This document shows, piece after piece, positions 42,233-50,114 of a stretch of DNA of 64,000 bases. The notes beneath the pieces are model-generated. The model did no database searches. It was not told where the DNA came from and was given only the letters and a program-made list of their open reading frames with translations. The DNA comes from Salipiger sp. H15 (GTDB lineage: Bacteria > Pseudomonadota > Alphaproteobacteria > Rhodobacterales > Rhodobacteraceae), in NCBI RefSeq assembly GCF_040409955.1, contig NZ_CP123385.1:727501-791500 (forward strand), given 5' to 3'. Each line of letters begins with the position of its first letter. The stretch's first letter is position 1. Made by a program: the position numbers and the translations under genes.

Positions 42233-42885
42233 CGCGGCGCCTCCGTGGCGTTGAAGGCGGGCTCGGCGGCGGCGAAGCGGTGCAGCCAGTCCACCAGCTC
42301 GGGCCAGCGGTCGCGCCAGCTGACCGGCGCGCGCCAGTCGAGGTAGCCGAGCGCGCAGGCGAGCGAGACCCCTGCCGCATCGGTGCGGGTGGGATCCGGC
42401 GGCAGGGCGGCGAGCGCCGAAAGCCCCCGCTCGACCTTGCCGCGCTGGTGCGCCAGCCATTCGTCCGAGATCTTCTCGGCGCCGCGGAAGCGCCCCTCGT
42501 AGACCATCAGCAGCGCGGCGTCGGTCACCCCGTCGGCAAGGCAGGCGCGGGTCAGGCAGTGGAATCTCTCGCGCCCCTCGCGCGGGAAGAGGCCACGCCC
42601 CTCGGCCAGCGTGTCGAGGAACTCGAGGATCACCCGGCTGTCGTAGAGCGTCTCGCCGTCGGTCATCAGGCAGGGCATCTTGCCGAGCGGGTTCTGCAGG
42701 CGCAGGTCGTCCGAAGGATCGCGGGTGTCGGCGGGGACCATCTCGATCCGGTCCCAGAGCCCCAGCACCTGCGCCGCCATGCGGACCTTGCGCCCGTAGG
42801 GCGAGGTGAGGGTGGTCCGCAGGACGGCCCGGCCGCCCTGCCCCGCGCCGCAAAGCGCGAGGGGTCTGTCGAGGGTCATGCTCAT
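42229..42885 (-). CDS. Glutathione S-transferase-family protein
   Basis: A 218-residue GST. The N-terminal thioredoxin-like half contains TSPYGRKVRMAA (possible catalytic Ser/Tyr) and NPLGKMPCLMTDGETLYDS, the glutathione-binding cis-Pro loop. A helical C-terminal half follows. Being embedded in a catabolic TRAP operon suggests a catabolic job such as glutathione-dependent isomerisation or ether cleavage rather than general detoxification. Overlaps dctM by four bases. Confidence 0.85.
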   Translation of the reverse strand: MSMTLDRPLALCGAGQGGRAVLRTTLTSPYGRKVRMAAQVLGLWDRIEMVPADTRDPSDDLRLQNPLGKMPCLMTDGETLYDSRVILEFLDTLAEGRGLFPREGRERFHCLTRACLADGVTDAALLMVYEGRFRGAEKISDEWLAHQRGKVERGLSALAALPPDPTRTDAAGVSLACALGYLDWRAPVSWRDRWPELVDWLHRFAAAEPAFNATEAPR

Positions 42886-44192
42886 AGCATCGTCTCCGGC
42901 AGGAAGAGGGCGATCTGCGGGATCAGGCAGAGCAGGATCAGCATGGCGAAGCCCGCCAGCACGAAGGGCAGCAGCCCCTTGAACACCTGCTCGAGCGTGA
43001 CCCGCCCGTTCGAGGCCGACTGCACGACGAAGCAGTTGATCCCCACCGGCGGCGTCACCGCGCCGATCTCGACCAGCAGCACCACGTAGATGCCGAACCA
43101 GATCGGATCGAAGCCGAGCTTCATCATCACCGGGTGGGTGATCGGCAGGGTGATCGCCAGCAGCGCCGGCGCGTCCATCATCATCCCGAGCGCGAGGTAG
43201 ATCAGCGAGACCAGCAGCACGATCACCCAGCGGTTCACGTCGAGCCCGGTCAGGTAGCCGCCGACCGCGTTGGCCACGCCCGAGAGCGCCAGGAACTTCG
43301 AGAAGACCAGCGCGCAGATCAGGATGCCGAAGATCATCGCCGTGGTCTGGATGGTCTCGAGCAGGGTCTTCTTCAGCTCGACGCCGCCAAGGCCGCGGTG
43401 CCGCAGGATCGCCAGCAGCAGCGTCGCGAAGGCGCCGATCCCGCCCGCCTCGGTCGGGGTGAAGATGCCGAGGTAGAGCCCCACGACGATCAGCAGGATG
43501 ATCAGCACCAGCGGCCCGGCCAGACGCAGCGAGGCGATCTTCTCGCGCAGGGTGAAGCTGTAGCTCTCCTGCGGCGCCAGCGAGGGATTGCGCAGCACGG
43601 TCAGCCAGATGGCGAGGCAGAGTACGAGGGCAAAGACGATGCCGGGGATGAAGCCGGCGATCAGCAGCGCGCCGATCGAGCTGTCGGTGAGGATGCCGTA
43701 GACCACCACCAGCGCCGAGGGCGGGATCATCACCGCCAATGTGCCGGCGATGGCGATCGAGGCCGAGGCGAGGCTTTTGTCATAGCCCCGGTCGAGCATC
43801 TGCGGCAGCGCCAGCTTGGTGAAGACCGTCGCCGTGCCCACCGACGAGCCCGAGGCCGCGCCGAAGGCCGCCGCGCCCAGCGTCGTCGAGATGGCGAGCC
43901 CGCCGCGCAGGTTGCCGAGCCACTTGGTGGTCGCCTCGAAAAGGTCCTCGCCGAGCCCGGCGCGCATGGCGAAGAAGCCCATGAGCAGGAAGAGCGGGAT
44001 GACCGAGAAGTGGAAGCTGTGGGTGGTGTCGAAGAACACCGTGCCGAGGATCGCCGTTGCGGCCTTGAAGCCGACCAGCGAGGCAAGGCCGAAGGCGCCC
44101 ACGAGGCCCAGCACCACCATCACGTTGATGCCGATCAGGATGCCGCCGAACAGCGCCGCGACGCCGATTGCGCCAATCAGGAGCGAACTCAT
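42882..44192 (-). CDS. TRAP transporter large permease, DctM-like
   Basis: A 436-residue membrane protein with about twelve hydrophobic segments (FFAMRAGLGEDLFEATTKWL, GAASGSSVGTATVFTKLALP, PALLAITLPITHP are typical DctM stretches). It provides the Na+-coupled translocation path of a TRAP importer. The start overlaps the dctQ stop and the stop overlaps the GST start, both as ATGA. Confidence 0.93.
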   Translation of the reverse strand: MSSLLIGAIGVAALFGGILIGINVMVVLGLVGAFGLASLVGFKAATAILGTVFFDTTHSFHFSVIPLFLLMGFFAMRAGLGEDLFEATTKWLGNLRGGLAISTTLGAAAFGAASGSSVGTATVFTKLALPQMLDRGYDKSLASASIAIAGTLAVMIPPSALVVVYGILTDSSIGALLIAGFIPGIVFALVLCLAIWLTVLRNPSLAPQESYSFTLREKIASLRLAGPLVLIILLIVVGLYLGIFTPTEAGGIGAFATLLLAILRHRGLGGVELKKTLLETIQTTAMIFGILICALVFSKFLALSGVANAVGGYLTGLDVNRWVIVLLVSLIYLALGMMMDAPALLAITLPITHPVMMKLGFDPIWFGIYVVLLVEIGAVTPPVGINCFVVQSASNGRVTLEQVFKGLLPFVLAGFAMLILLCLIPQIALFLPETML

Positions 44193-44710
44193 TCCATCAC
44201 CTCCTCGGTTTCGTCGAGCGTGCCGCCGAGCGCGACCCAGAGCCCGTCGAGCAGGTACTGCACCGCCAGCAGCGCGAGGCCGAAGAAGATCGCGAACTTG
44301 ATCGGCCAGATCGGGAAGCGGACCGCACCGCGCTCGAGCTCGCCGATGGCAAGGCTCTTGGCCGCCATCAGCCAGCCCGCGTAGGCCGCCCAGGCGAAAA
44401 GCAGGCAGCCCGCCAGCATCGCCAGCACCCGTGCCGCGCGGGCGAGGCCCTCGGGCAGGCGCTGGGTCAGCAGCACCACCTTGATGTGCCCGCCGTGCAG
44501 CTGGGTGAGTGCCAGCGACAGGAAGATGATCAGCGGCAGCGCACTCTCGGTCAGCTCGAGCGTGCCGGCGACCGGCTGGTTGAAGACGTAGCGCATGACC
44601 ACGTTGGCCACGACCAGCAGCATCACCGCGAAGATCAGCACGCCGGCGGCCATGCCGCACAGCGACAGGAATGCGCCGTAGTGCCGGCGCAGGGTTTCAA
44701 GCGTTTGCAT
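44189..44710 (-). CDS. TRAP transporter small permease, DctQ-like
   Basis: A 173-residue protein with four hydrophobic helices (VANVVMRYVFNQPVAGTLEL is the family signature). It partners DctM in the membrane. It follows the binding-protein gene after a strong intergenic hairpin, which may explain a lower permease yield relative to the binding protein. Confidence 0.9.
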   Translation of the reverse strand: MQTLETLRRHYGAFLSLCGMAAGVLIFAVMLLVVANVVMRYVFNQPVAGTLELTESALPLIIFLSLALTQLHGGHIKVVLLTQRLPEGLARAARVLAMLAGCLLFAWAAYAGWLMAAKSLAIGELERGAVRFPIWPIKFAIFFGLALLAVQYLLDGLWVALGGTLDETEEVME

Positions 44711-44733
44711 CAGAGGGACTCTCGCGAGGGGAA

Positions 44734-44768
44734 GGTCCCGCGCCGGGGTCAGGCCCGGGCGCGGGACC
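44734..44768 (-). terminator. Intergenic hairpin between dctP and dctQ
   Basis: GGTCCCGCGCC (44734-44744) pairs perfectly with 44758-44768 (11 bp, 13-base loop). Hairpins at this place commonly stabilise the binding-protein message or cut readthrough into the permeases. Confidence 0.6.
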
Positions 44769-44780
44769 GGTCACGTCCGG

Positions 44781-45812
44781 TCAGGACGGGGTGTCGAACT
44801 CGAAGTGCTTGACGATCTCGTCCGCCGGCACGCCAAGCGCGGTGGCCTTGTCGATCCACTCCTGCCGGACGTCCTTGACGCCGGCATCGTCCAGCGCTCC
44901 GAGCAGTTCCTCCTGCGGGAAGGGGATCACCTCGACGGCCAGATCGCCCTTCCAGAGCTCGCGCACGCGGGCGGCGTCCTCGTCCACCACGCGGGCGTAT
45001 TCCACGAGGTAGTCCTTGCCGAGCTGGTCCACCACGGCGCGGGTCTCGTCATCCATGCCGTTGTAACTGTCGAGGTTCATCGCCAGCAGGTGCCCGAACG
45101 AGGCGCCAAGCGGCACCTCGATGTAGTACTTGGCGACCTCGTCGTATTTCCAGCCGCGCGCCAGCGCCGGTCCGATCGGCGTGCAGTCGATGATCGAGCG
45201 CTGCAGCGCCTCGTAGGCCTCCGCCGTGGCGATCGACACCGGCGAGGCACCAAGCGCCTCGATCAGCTTCGGGTAGGCAAAGCCGTAGGAGCGGATGCGC
45301 AGGCCCTTCATGTCGGCGGCGCTCTTCACCGGCTTGGTGCAGAGCAGGCCGTAGTCCTCGAGCGGGCGGAAGCCGAAGGCGTGGATGTTCTGGCTTTCCA
45401 GCTCCTCGCGGAACTGCGGGTAAGTGGCGTGCATCTCCTCCATGAACTGCCCGACCTCGAGCGTGTTCATCGGCTGCGGGATGAAGAAGCCGACCGCGTT
45501 GTTGAGCGGCATCTGGTCGGGGAAGTAGGGGGTGATGATGTCGCCGAAATCGCCCACGCCGGCGGCCAGCGCCTCGGGGATCTCGCCGGTCTTGGCGACT
45601 GAGCCGCCCCAGAACACCTCGATGCTGTGCTTGCCGCCGGTGCGCTTGGCGAACTCGTCCACGAGCCACTGCGTGGTGATCGCCTGCGCGTCCCCGGCGC
45701 CCTGCGGCTTGAAGGTGATCCACTTGTAGGTGTCCGCCTGCGCCGATGCGGCAAGGCCGGTGGCAGCCGCGAGCGCAAGCGCCGACGACCGCAGAATTGC
45801 GTTCAGAGACAT
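44781..45812 (-). CDS. TRAP substrate-binding protein, DctP-like
   Basis: A 343-residue periplasmic binding protein. The signal is MSLNAILRSSALALAAATG... cleaved near AQA. GLRIRSYGFAYPKLIEALGA contains the conserved Arg that holds the substrate carboxylate, and EAYEALQRSIIDCT follows. ATG 45812 has GGGAGG upstream; the frame extends to 45923 without support. The ligand is most likely an organic acid. The coupled enzymes suggest an aromatic- or lactone-derived one. Confidence 0.9.
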   Translation of the reverse strand: MSLNAILRSSALALAAATGLAASAQADTYKWITFKPQGAGDAQAITTQWLVDEFAKRTGGKHSIEVFWGGSVAKTGEIPEALAAGVGDFGDIITPYFPDQMPLNNAVGFFIPQPMNTLEVGQFMEEMHATYPQFREELESQNIHAFGFRPLEDYGLLCTKPVKSAADMKGLRIRSYGFAYPKLIEALGASPVSIATAEAYEALQRSIIDCTPIGPALARGWKYDEVAKYYIEVPLGASFGHLLAMNLDSYNGMDDETRAVVDQLGKDYLVEYARVVDEDAARVRELWKGDLAVEVIPFPQEELLGALDDAGVKDVRQEWIDKATALGVPADEIVKHFEFDTPS

Positions 45813-45875
45813 GGTTCCTCCCAAGGTTGCGGGCCTCCTCCGGACCCGTCCGAGGCGATCCTCGGCGATTGCCAG

Positions 45876-45903
45876 CGATGATTCAAATACTGTTAAATCA
45901 TCG
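45876..45903. promoter_or_regulatory. Operator candidate ahead of the TRAP operon
   Basis: CGATGATT (45876-45883) and AATCATCG (45896-45903) are perfect 8-bp inverted arms with a 12-base AT-rich spacer, inside the 114-base gap between the LysR gene and dctP. It is a good candidate for the binding site of the LysR protein encoded just upstream. Confidence 0.6.
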
Positions 45904-45926
45904 TTGCGATACCTTTGCGGCATGGC

Positions 45927-46868
45927 TCAACGCCAGATGCCCGCCTCCACGAGCCCGCCGACGATGTCGCGCACCAGCGCCTCGACCACCTGGATCGCCT
46001 TCTTGCGGCGCTGGTCGGCCTTGGTGGCGGTGCAGAGCGTCCAGGCGATCTGCGGCTTCACGATCGGGCGCGCCTCGAGCGTGCCGTTCTGCACCTCCGA
46101 CAGCACGCCGCCATAGGTCAGGATGGTGAAGCCGTGGCCGTGGCGGACCAAGGATTTCAGGTGCCACACGCCGTCGACCCGCTGCACGATGTTGAGCTCG
46201 GCACCGATCTCGTCGGCGTGCTTGTCGACGAGGATGCGCAGGAAGTTCGGCCGGCTCGGCATGATCAGCGGCATCGCCGCCGCCTCGGCCAGCGTGTAGC
46301 TCTCCTTGTCGAACGCCCCGCAGGGGCCGATGACGTTGAGATGCTCGACCAGCAGCTCGGTCGCGACGATGTCCTCCCGCACCGGCGCGTCATGCATCAC
46401 CGCAAGGCCGATCTCGCCCTGCGAGAGCTTGTGCTCGAGCGCGTTCGAGAAGCCCTCGACGAAGCGCAGTTCGATCTCGGGGTATTCGGCCTTGACCCGC
46501 GAGAGCAGCGGCGGAGTGATGAACTCTCCCGGCGTCGGCGGCATGCCGACCACCACCACGCCCTGCGGCCGCTCGGCATGGGCGGTGACGTCGTGATGCG
46601 CCTGCGCGATCTGCGCCATGATCGCATAGGCCCGGCGCTGCAGGATCTCGCCCGCCTCGGTCAGCTCCATGCCGCGCGCGGTGCGGTTGAAGACCTTGAG
46701 CCCGAGGTCGCTCTCGAGCCGGGCGATCTGCCGGCTGAGCGCGGGCTGCGCGATGCGCAGCCGCTCCGAGGCGCGGGTCATGTTCTTTTCCTCCGCCACG
46801 CAGAGGAAGTAGCGCAAGGTGCGCAGCTCGGGCTGCCAGTCGCGCAGCGTGGTTCCGGTGTCGACCAA
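45927..46868 (-). CDS. LysR-family transcriptional regulator of the TRAP operon
   Basis: About 313 residues. The HTH (LRTLRYFLCVAEEKNMTRASE then AQPALSRQIARLESDLGL) is followed by a LysR effector domain. The start is uncertain: there is no ATG or GTG near the expected N-terminus, and I choose TTG 46868 next to GGGAGGGGGAGAG. It lies directly upstream of, and on the same strand as, dctP. Confidence 0.85.
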   Translation of the reverse strand: MVDTGTTLRDWQPELRTLRYFLCVAEEKNMTRASERLRIAQPALSRQIARLESDLGLKVFNRTARGMELTEAGEILQRRAYAIMAQIAQAHHDVTAHAERPQGVVVVGMPPTPGEFITPPLLSRVKAEYPEIELRFVEGFSNALEHKLSQGEIGLAVMHDAPVREDIVATELLVEHLNVIGPCGAFDKESYTLAEAAAMPLIMPSRPNFLRILVDKHADEIGAELNIVQRVDGVWHLKSLVRHGHGFTILTYGGVLSEVQNGTLEARPIVKPQIAWTLCTATKADQRRKKAIQVVEALVRDIVGGLVEAGIWR

Positions 46869-46885
46869 CTCTCCCCCTCCCCGGC

Positions 46886-47131
46886 TCAGTCGCCGGGCCG
46901 GGCCGGCTCGGTCACCGAAAGCGTGACGCACTCCAGCGTGGCGGGGCTCTCGGCCAAGAAAGGCGCGTCCGTCTCGATGCTGGTGCCAAGCGTGAGCCCG
47001 GCCTTATGGAACGCGTCCCCCACCGAATGCCTGAGCCCGTCCGAGGTAAGGCAGATCATGTGCGGGCTGTTGCCGATCGCGTTGAACGGGTCGAAGCGCA
47101 GGATCTCCGGGCGCGTGTCGCCGTAATGCAT
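46886..47131 (-). pseudogene. Internally deleted flavin-reductase-like remnant
   Basis: An 81-residue frame with a good ribosome site (GAGGAGGG) before ATG 47131. It reads like a DIM6/NTAB-type flavin reductase (FMN-binding split barrel) with the middle missing. The start MHYGDTRPEILRFDPFNAI joins the family's N-terminal DPFKAI region straight to its later FNAI...SSDGRKDS region (here SPHMICLTSDGLRHSV). A jump to the late ESPATLECV segment follows. A working enzyme is about 200 residues. It could still be expressed as a small protein. Confidence 0.55.
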
Positions 47132-47210
47132 GGTCCCTCCTCGGAATTGTCTCTGCCTTTCTAGGGGGAAGCGCGCCGGGATGGCCACCGGTTTCGGGCG
47201 GTCCTCGCCC

Positions 47211-48482
47211 TCAGCGGTCCAGCCGGTCGCGCAGGCGGTAGAAGCGGATCGCCGCGCCGCCGTAGACCCGGTGCAGCCCGTGCAGCGGCAGCGTGCGGAT
47301 CCGTGGCTCCGGCGGGATCGGCAGGGGAACGCCGCGGGCGAGGTACTCGGCCATCGCCTTGCCCAGCGCCACCGACAGCGCCACGCCCCGGCCGTTGAAC
47401 CCGGTGGCGGCCAGCATCCCCGGCGCGGGCTCGCCAAGCCGGATGCGGTGGTCGGGCGTCATCCCGACGCGGCCGAACCAGCGGTGCGCGATCCTGAAGC
47501 CGGTGCCGAAGAGCGCCGTGAACTCGGCCTCGAGCCCGGCGAAATCCGCCGCCGCGCGGGGCTCGCGGAAGCTGCCCCGCCCGCCGATCATCAGCCGGTT
47601 CTGCGGGCCGAGGCGGAAATAGGTCCCGACCCGGCGGATTTCCGAAACGCAGACGCCGCCCGGCAGGACACGCGCCAGCGCCTCCTCCGAAAGTGGCTCG
47701 GTGGCGATCTGGAAGCTGTGCGCCGGCACCACGGCGCGCGAGAGGTCGCGGTCGAGCGCCCCCGGCGTGTAGGCATTGGTGGCAAGGATCACCCGCTCGG
47801 CCCGGACCTCGATCCCGCCCGCCAGCCGGGCGCGCCAGCCGGTGCCGTCGCGCTCCAGCGCCGCGACCGGCGAGCGGGAATGCAGCCGCGCCCCGGCCTG
47901 CTGCGCCGCGCGGGCGAGCCCGTGGGCCAGCTTCAGCGGGTGCAGCTTTCCCGCCCGCCGGTCGCGCCAGCCGCCGTGAAAGCCCCGCGCCCCGGTCGCG
48001 TGCGCGATCTCGCCCGCGTCGAGCCAGTCCACGTCCGCCCCCCGCGCCTGCCACTGCGCCATGCGCGCCCGCAACCCCGCAAGGTGCACCGTCTTGTTGC
48101 CCGCCTGGATCCAGCCGCCGCGCTCCGCCTCGCAGTCGATGCCGAGCCGGTCCACCAACGCAAAGAGCGTGTCCGCCGTCGCGCCGGCGAAGGCCGTGGC
48201 CTCCGGCCCCCAGAGCGCGTCGAGCACGTCGGGATCATCCTTCAGCCCCGGGATCACCTGCCCGCCGTTGCGCCCCGAGGCACCGAAGCCCGGCTCCTCT
48301 GCCTCGAGCAGCAGCGTATCGACCCCGGCCTCGGCAAGGTGCAGCGCGCCCGAGAGGCCCTGGAACCCGCCACCGATCACCAGCACGTCCGCCCGGCATG
48401 ACTCGCCGAGCGGCAGCAGATCCGGCGCGGGCCCCGTGGTGGCGGCCCAGATCGAGTGGAGCGGGATCGGTGGGGTCGTCAT
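47211..48482 (-). CDS. FAD-dependent oxidoreductase, gamma-glutamylputrescine oxidase (PuuB/OrdL)-like
   Basis: A 423-residue DAO-family amine oxidase. The FAD motif VLVIGGGFQGLSGALHLAEAG lies at about residues 31-51, and ASGRNGGQVIPGL follows, typical of OrdL/PuuB. A late GFNGRGVALSVALGKAMAEY contacts FAD. It likely oxidises a secondary or gamma-glutamylated amine to the aldehyde. I take ATG 48482, six bases after GGAG, over the in-frame GTG at 48497. No glutamate-putrescine ligase gene is adjacent. Confidence 0.82.
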   Translation of the reverse strand: MTTPPIPLHSIWAATTGPAPDLLPLGESCRADVLVIGGGFQGLSGALHLAEAGVDTLLLEAEEPGFGASGRNGGQVIPGLKDDPDVLDALWGPEATAFAGATADTLFALVDRLGIDCEAERGGWIQAGNKTVHLAGLRARMAQWQARGADVDWLDAGEIAHATGARGFHGGWRDRRAGKLHPLKLAHGLARAAQQAGARLHSRSPVAALERDGTGWRARLAGGIEVRAERVILATNAYTPGALDRDLSRAVVPAHSFQIATEPLSEEALARVLPGGVCVSEIRRVGTYFRLGPQNRLMIGGRGSFREPRAAADFAGLEAEFTALFGTGFRIAHRWFGRVGMTPDHRIRLGEPAPGMLAATGFNGRGVALSVALGKAMAEYLARGVPLPIPPEPRIRTLPLHGLHRVYGGAAIRFYRLRDRLDR

Positions 48483-48738
48483 CTTGAACTCCGTCACAAG
48501 CGGGACATCACGCCCGGGGCGCGGATTTGCGCTTGGTCAACAGAAGCTTGCCGGGCCTTCGCCGGTCAAGGGGGTGCTGCGGCGCGGGCCTGCCCGCACG
48601 CTGCCGCGCCGCGCCGACGGGCGCATGGCTTAGGCTAAAACTACCTCATGCTGTTGAAGGAGTTTCTTTTCACTTACCAAACTCTGCGTCACCTTCCTGC
48701 ACAGAGACGCCCCCTGACCCGCATGGAAGGACGCAACG

Positions 48739-50007
48739 ATGCCCGTAGAAAGAACCGAGGCGCTGGTGATCGGCGCCGGCCAGGCCGGGATCGCGGCAAG
48801 CGAGCACCTGAGCGCGAACGGCATTCCACATATCGTTCTCGAGCGCAGCCGCATCGCCGAGCGTTGGCGCTCCGAGCGCTGGGACTCGCTGGTCGCCAAT
48901 GGCCCCGCCTGGCATGACCGTTTCCCCGGGCTCGAGTTTCCCGGCGACCCCGACGGCTTCGTGCCGAAGGAGCAGGTCGCCGACTATTTCGAGGCCTATG
49001 CGAGGCAGATCAATGCCCCCGTCCGCTGCGGTGTCACGGTCACCCGGGTGACCCGGCTTCGGGGCCGCCCGGGCTTCCTCGTCGAGACCTCCCAAGGCGC
49101 GATCGAGGCGCGGCAGGTGATCTCGGCCACCGGCGCCTTCCAGCATCCCGCGATCCCGCCGCTCGTGCCGCAGACCGCCGGGATCGCCCAGATGCATTCG
49201 AGCCAGTACCGCAACCCCGCCCAGCTGGCCGAGGGCGCGGTGCTGGTGGTCGGCGCGGGCTCCTCGGGCGTGCAGATCGCGGACGAGCTGCTGGCGGCCG
49301 GGCGCAAGGTCTACCTGTCGGTCGGCCCGCACGACCGCCCGCCGCGCGCCTACCGTGGCCGCGACTTCGTCTGGTGGCTGGGCGTCCTGAACAAGTGGGA
49401 CGCCGAGGCGACCCCCTCTTCCGAGCACACCACCATCGCGGTCAGTGGCGCCCATGGCGGGCACACGGTCGACTTCCGCAAGCTCGCCGCCCGCGGTATG
49501 GTGCTGCTCGGCCGGACCGAGAGCTTCGCCGGGGGCCGCTTCAGCTTCGCGCCGGATCTGGCGCGCAACATCGAGGCGGGGGATGCCAATTACCTGTCGC
49601 TGCTCGACGAGGCCGACGCCTATGTCGCGGCCAACGGGCTGGACCTGCCCGAGGAGCCCGAGGCGCGCCGGATCGGCCCCGCCCCCGCCTGCATGACCGA
49701 TCCGATCCTGTCGCTGGACCTCGCCGGGGCCGGGATCACCACGATCCTCTGGGCGACGGGTTTCACCAGCGATTACGGCTGGCTGCAGGTGGATGCGCTC
49801 GACGCGGCGGGCAAGCCCCGTCACCAGCGCGGCGTCTCGCCGGTGCCCGGGCTCTATTACCTCGGCCTGCCCTGGCAGACCCGGCGCGGCTCGTCCTTCA
49901 TCTGGGGGGTCTGGCACGACGCGAAATACGTCGCCGACCACATCGCCAAGCAGCGCGGCTATCTCGCCTATACGCCGGCGGTCCAGCCCGAGCCCGAGAT
50001 GGCCTGA
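48739..50007 (+). CDS. Flavin-containing monooxygenase-like NAD(P)/FAD oxidoreductase
   Basis: A 422-residue flavoprotein of the CzcO/YUCCA-like FMO group. The FAD motif is VIGAGQAGI (residues 10-18). An FMO-like signature is GAFQHPAIPPLVPQ, and the NADPH motif VVGAGSSGVQIADELL lies at about 168-183. ATGFTSDYGWL near the C-terminus is also typical. It may oxygenate an amine or carbonyl intermediate. It opens a rightward cluster with an aldehyde dehydrogenase and an amine dehydrogenase. AAGGA precedes the ATG. Confidence 0.85.
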   Translation: MPVERTEALVIGAGQAGIAASEHLSANGIPHIVLERSRIAERWRSERWDSLVANGPAWHDRFPGLEFPGDPDGFVPKEQVADYFEAYARQINAPVRCGVTVTRVTRLRGRPGFLVETSQGAIEARQVISATGAFQHPAIPPLVPQTAGIAQMHSSQYRNPAQLAEGAVLVVGAGSSGVQIADELLAAGRKVYLSVGPHDRPPRAYRGRDFVWWLGVLNKWDAEATPSSEHTTIAVSGAHGGHTVDFRKLAARGMVLLGRTESFAGGRFSFAPDLARNIEAGDANYLSLLDEADAYVAANGLDLPEEPEARRIGPAPACMTDPILSLDLAGAGITTILWATGFTSDYGWLQVDALDAAGKPRHQRGVSPVPGLYYLGLPWQTRRGSSFIWGVWHDAKYVADHIAKQRGYLAYTPAVQPEPEMA

Positions 50008-50029
50008 CCCCACCCCACCGACACGGCCC

Positions 50030-50058
50030 GCGCCCGGAAGCTTCCGCCTTCCGGGCGC
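50030..50058 (+). terminator. Hairpin between the FMO-like and aldehyde dehydrogenase genes
   Basis: An 11-bp perfect stem, GCGCCCGGAAG with its complement, around a 7-base loop. It is 23 bases after the FMO-like stop. The aldehyde dehydrogenase gene may therefore have its own promoter or be attenuated here. Confidence 0.5.
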
Positions 50059-50114
50059 AGCGCCGTCTGACAGACCCCGCGCCACGCGGCGCGCAAGACC
50101 GACCCGGAGCCCTC

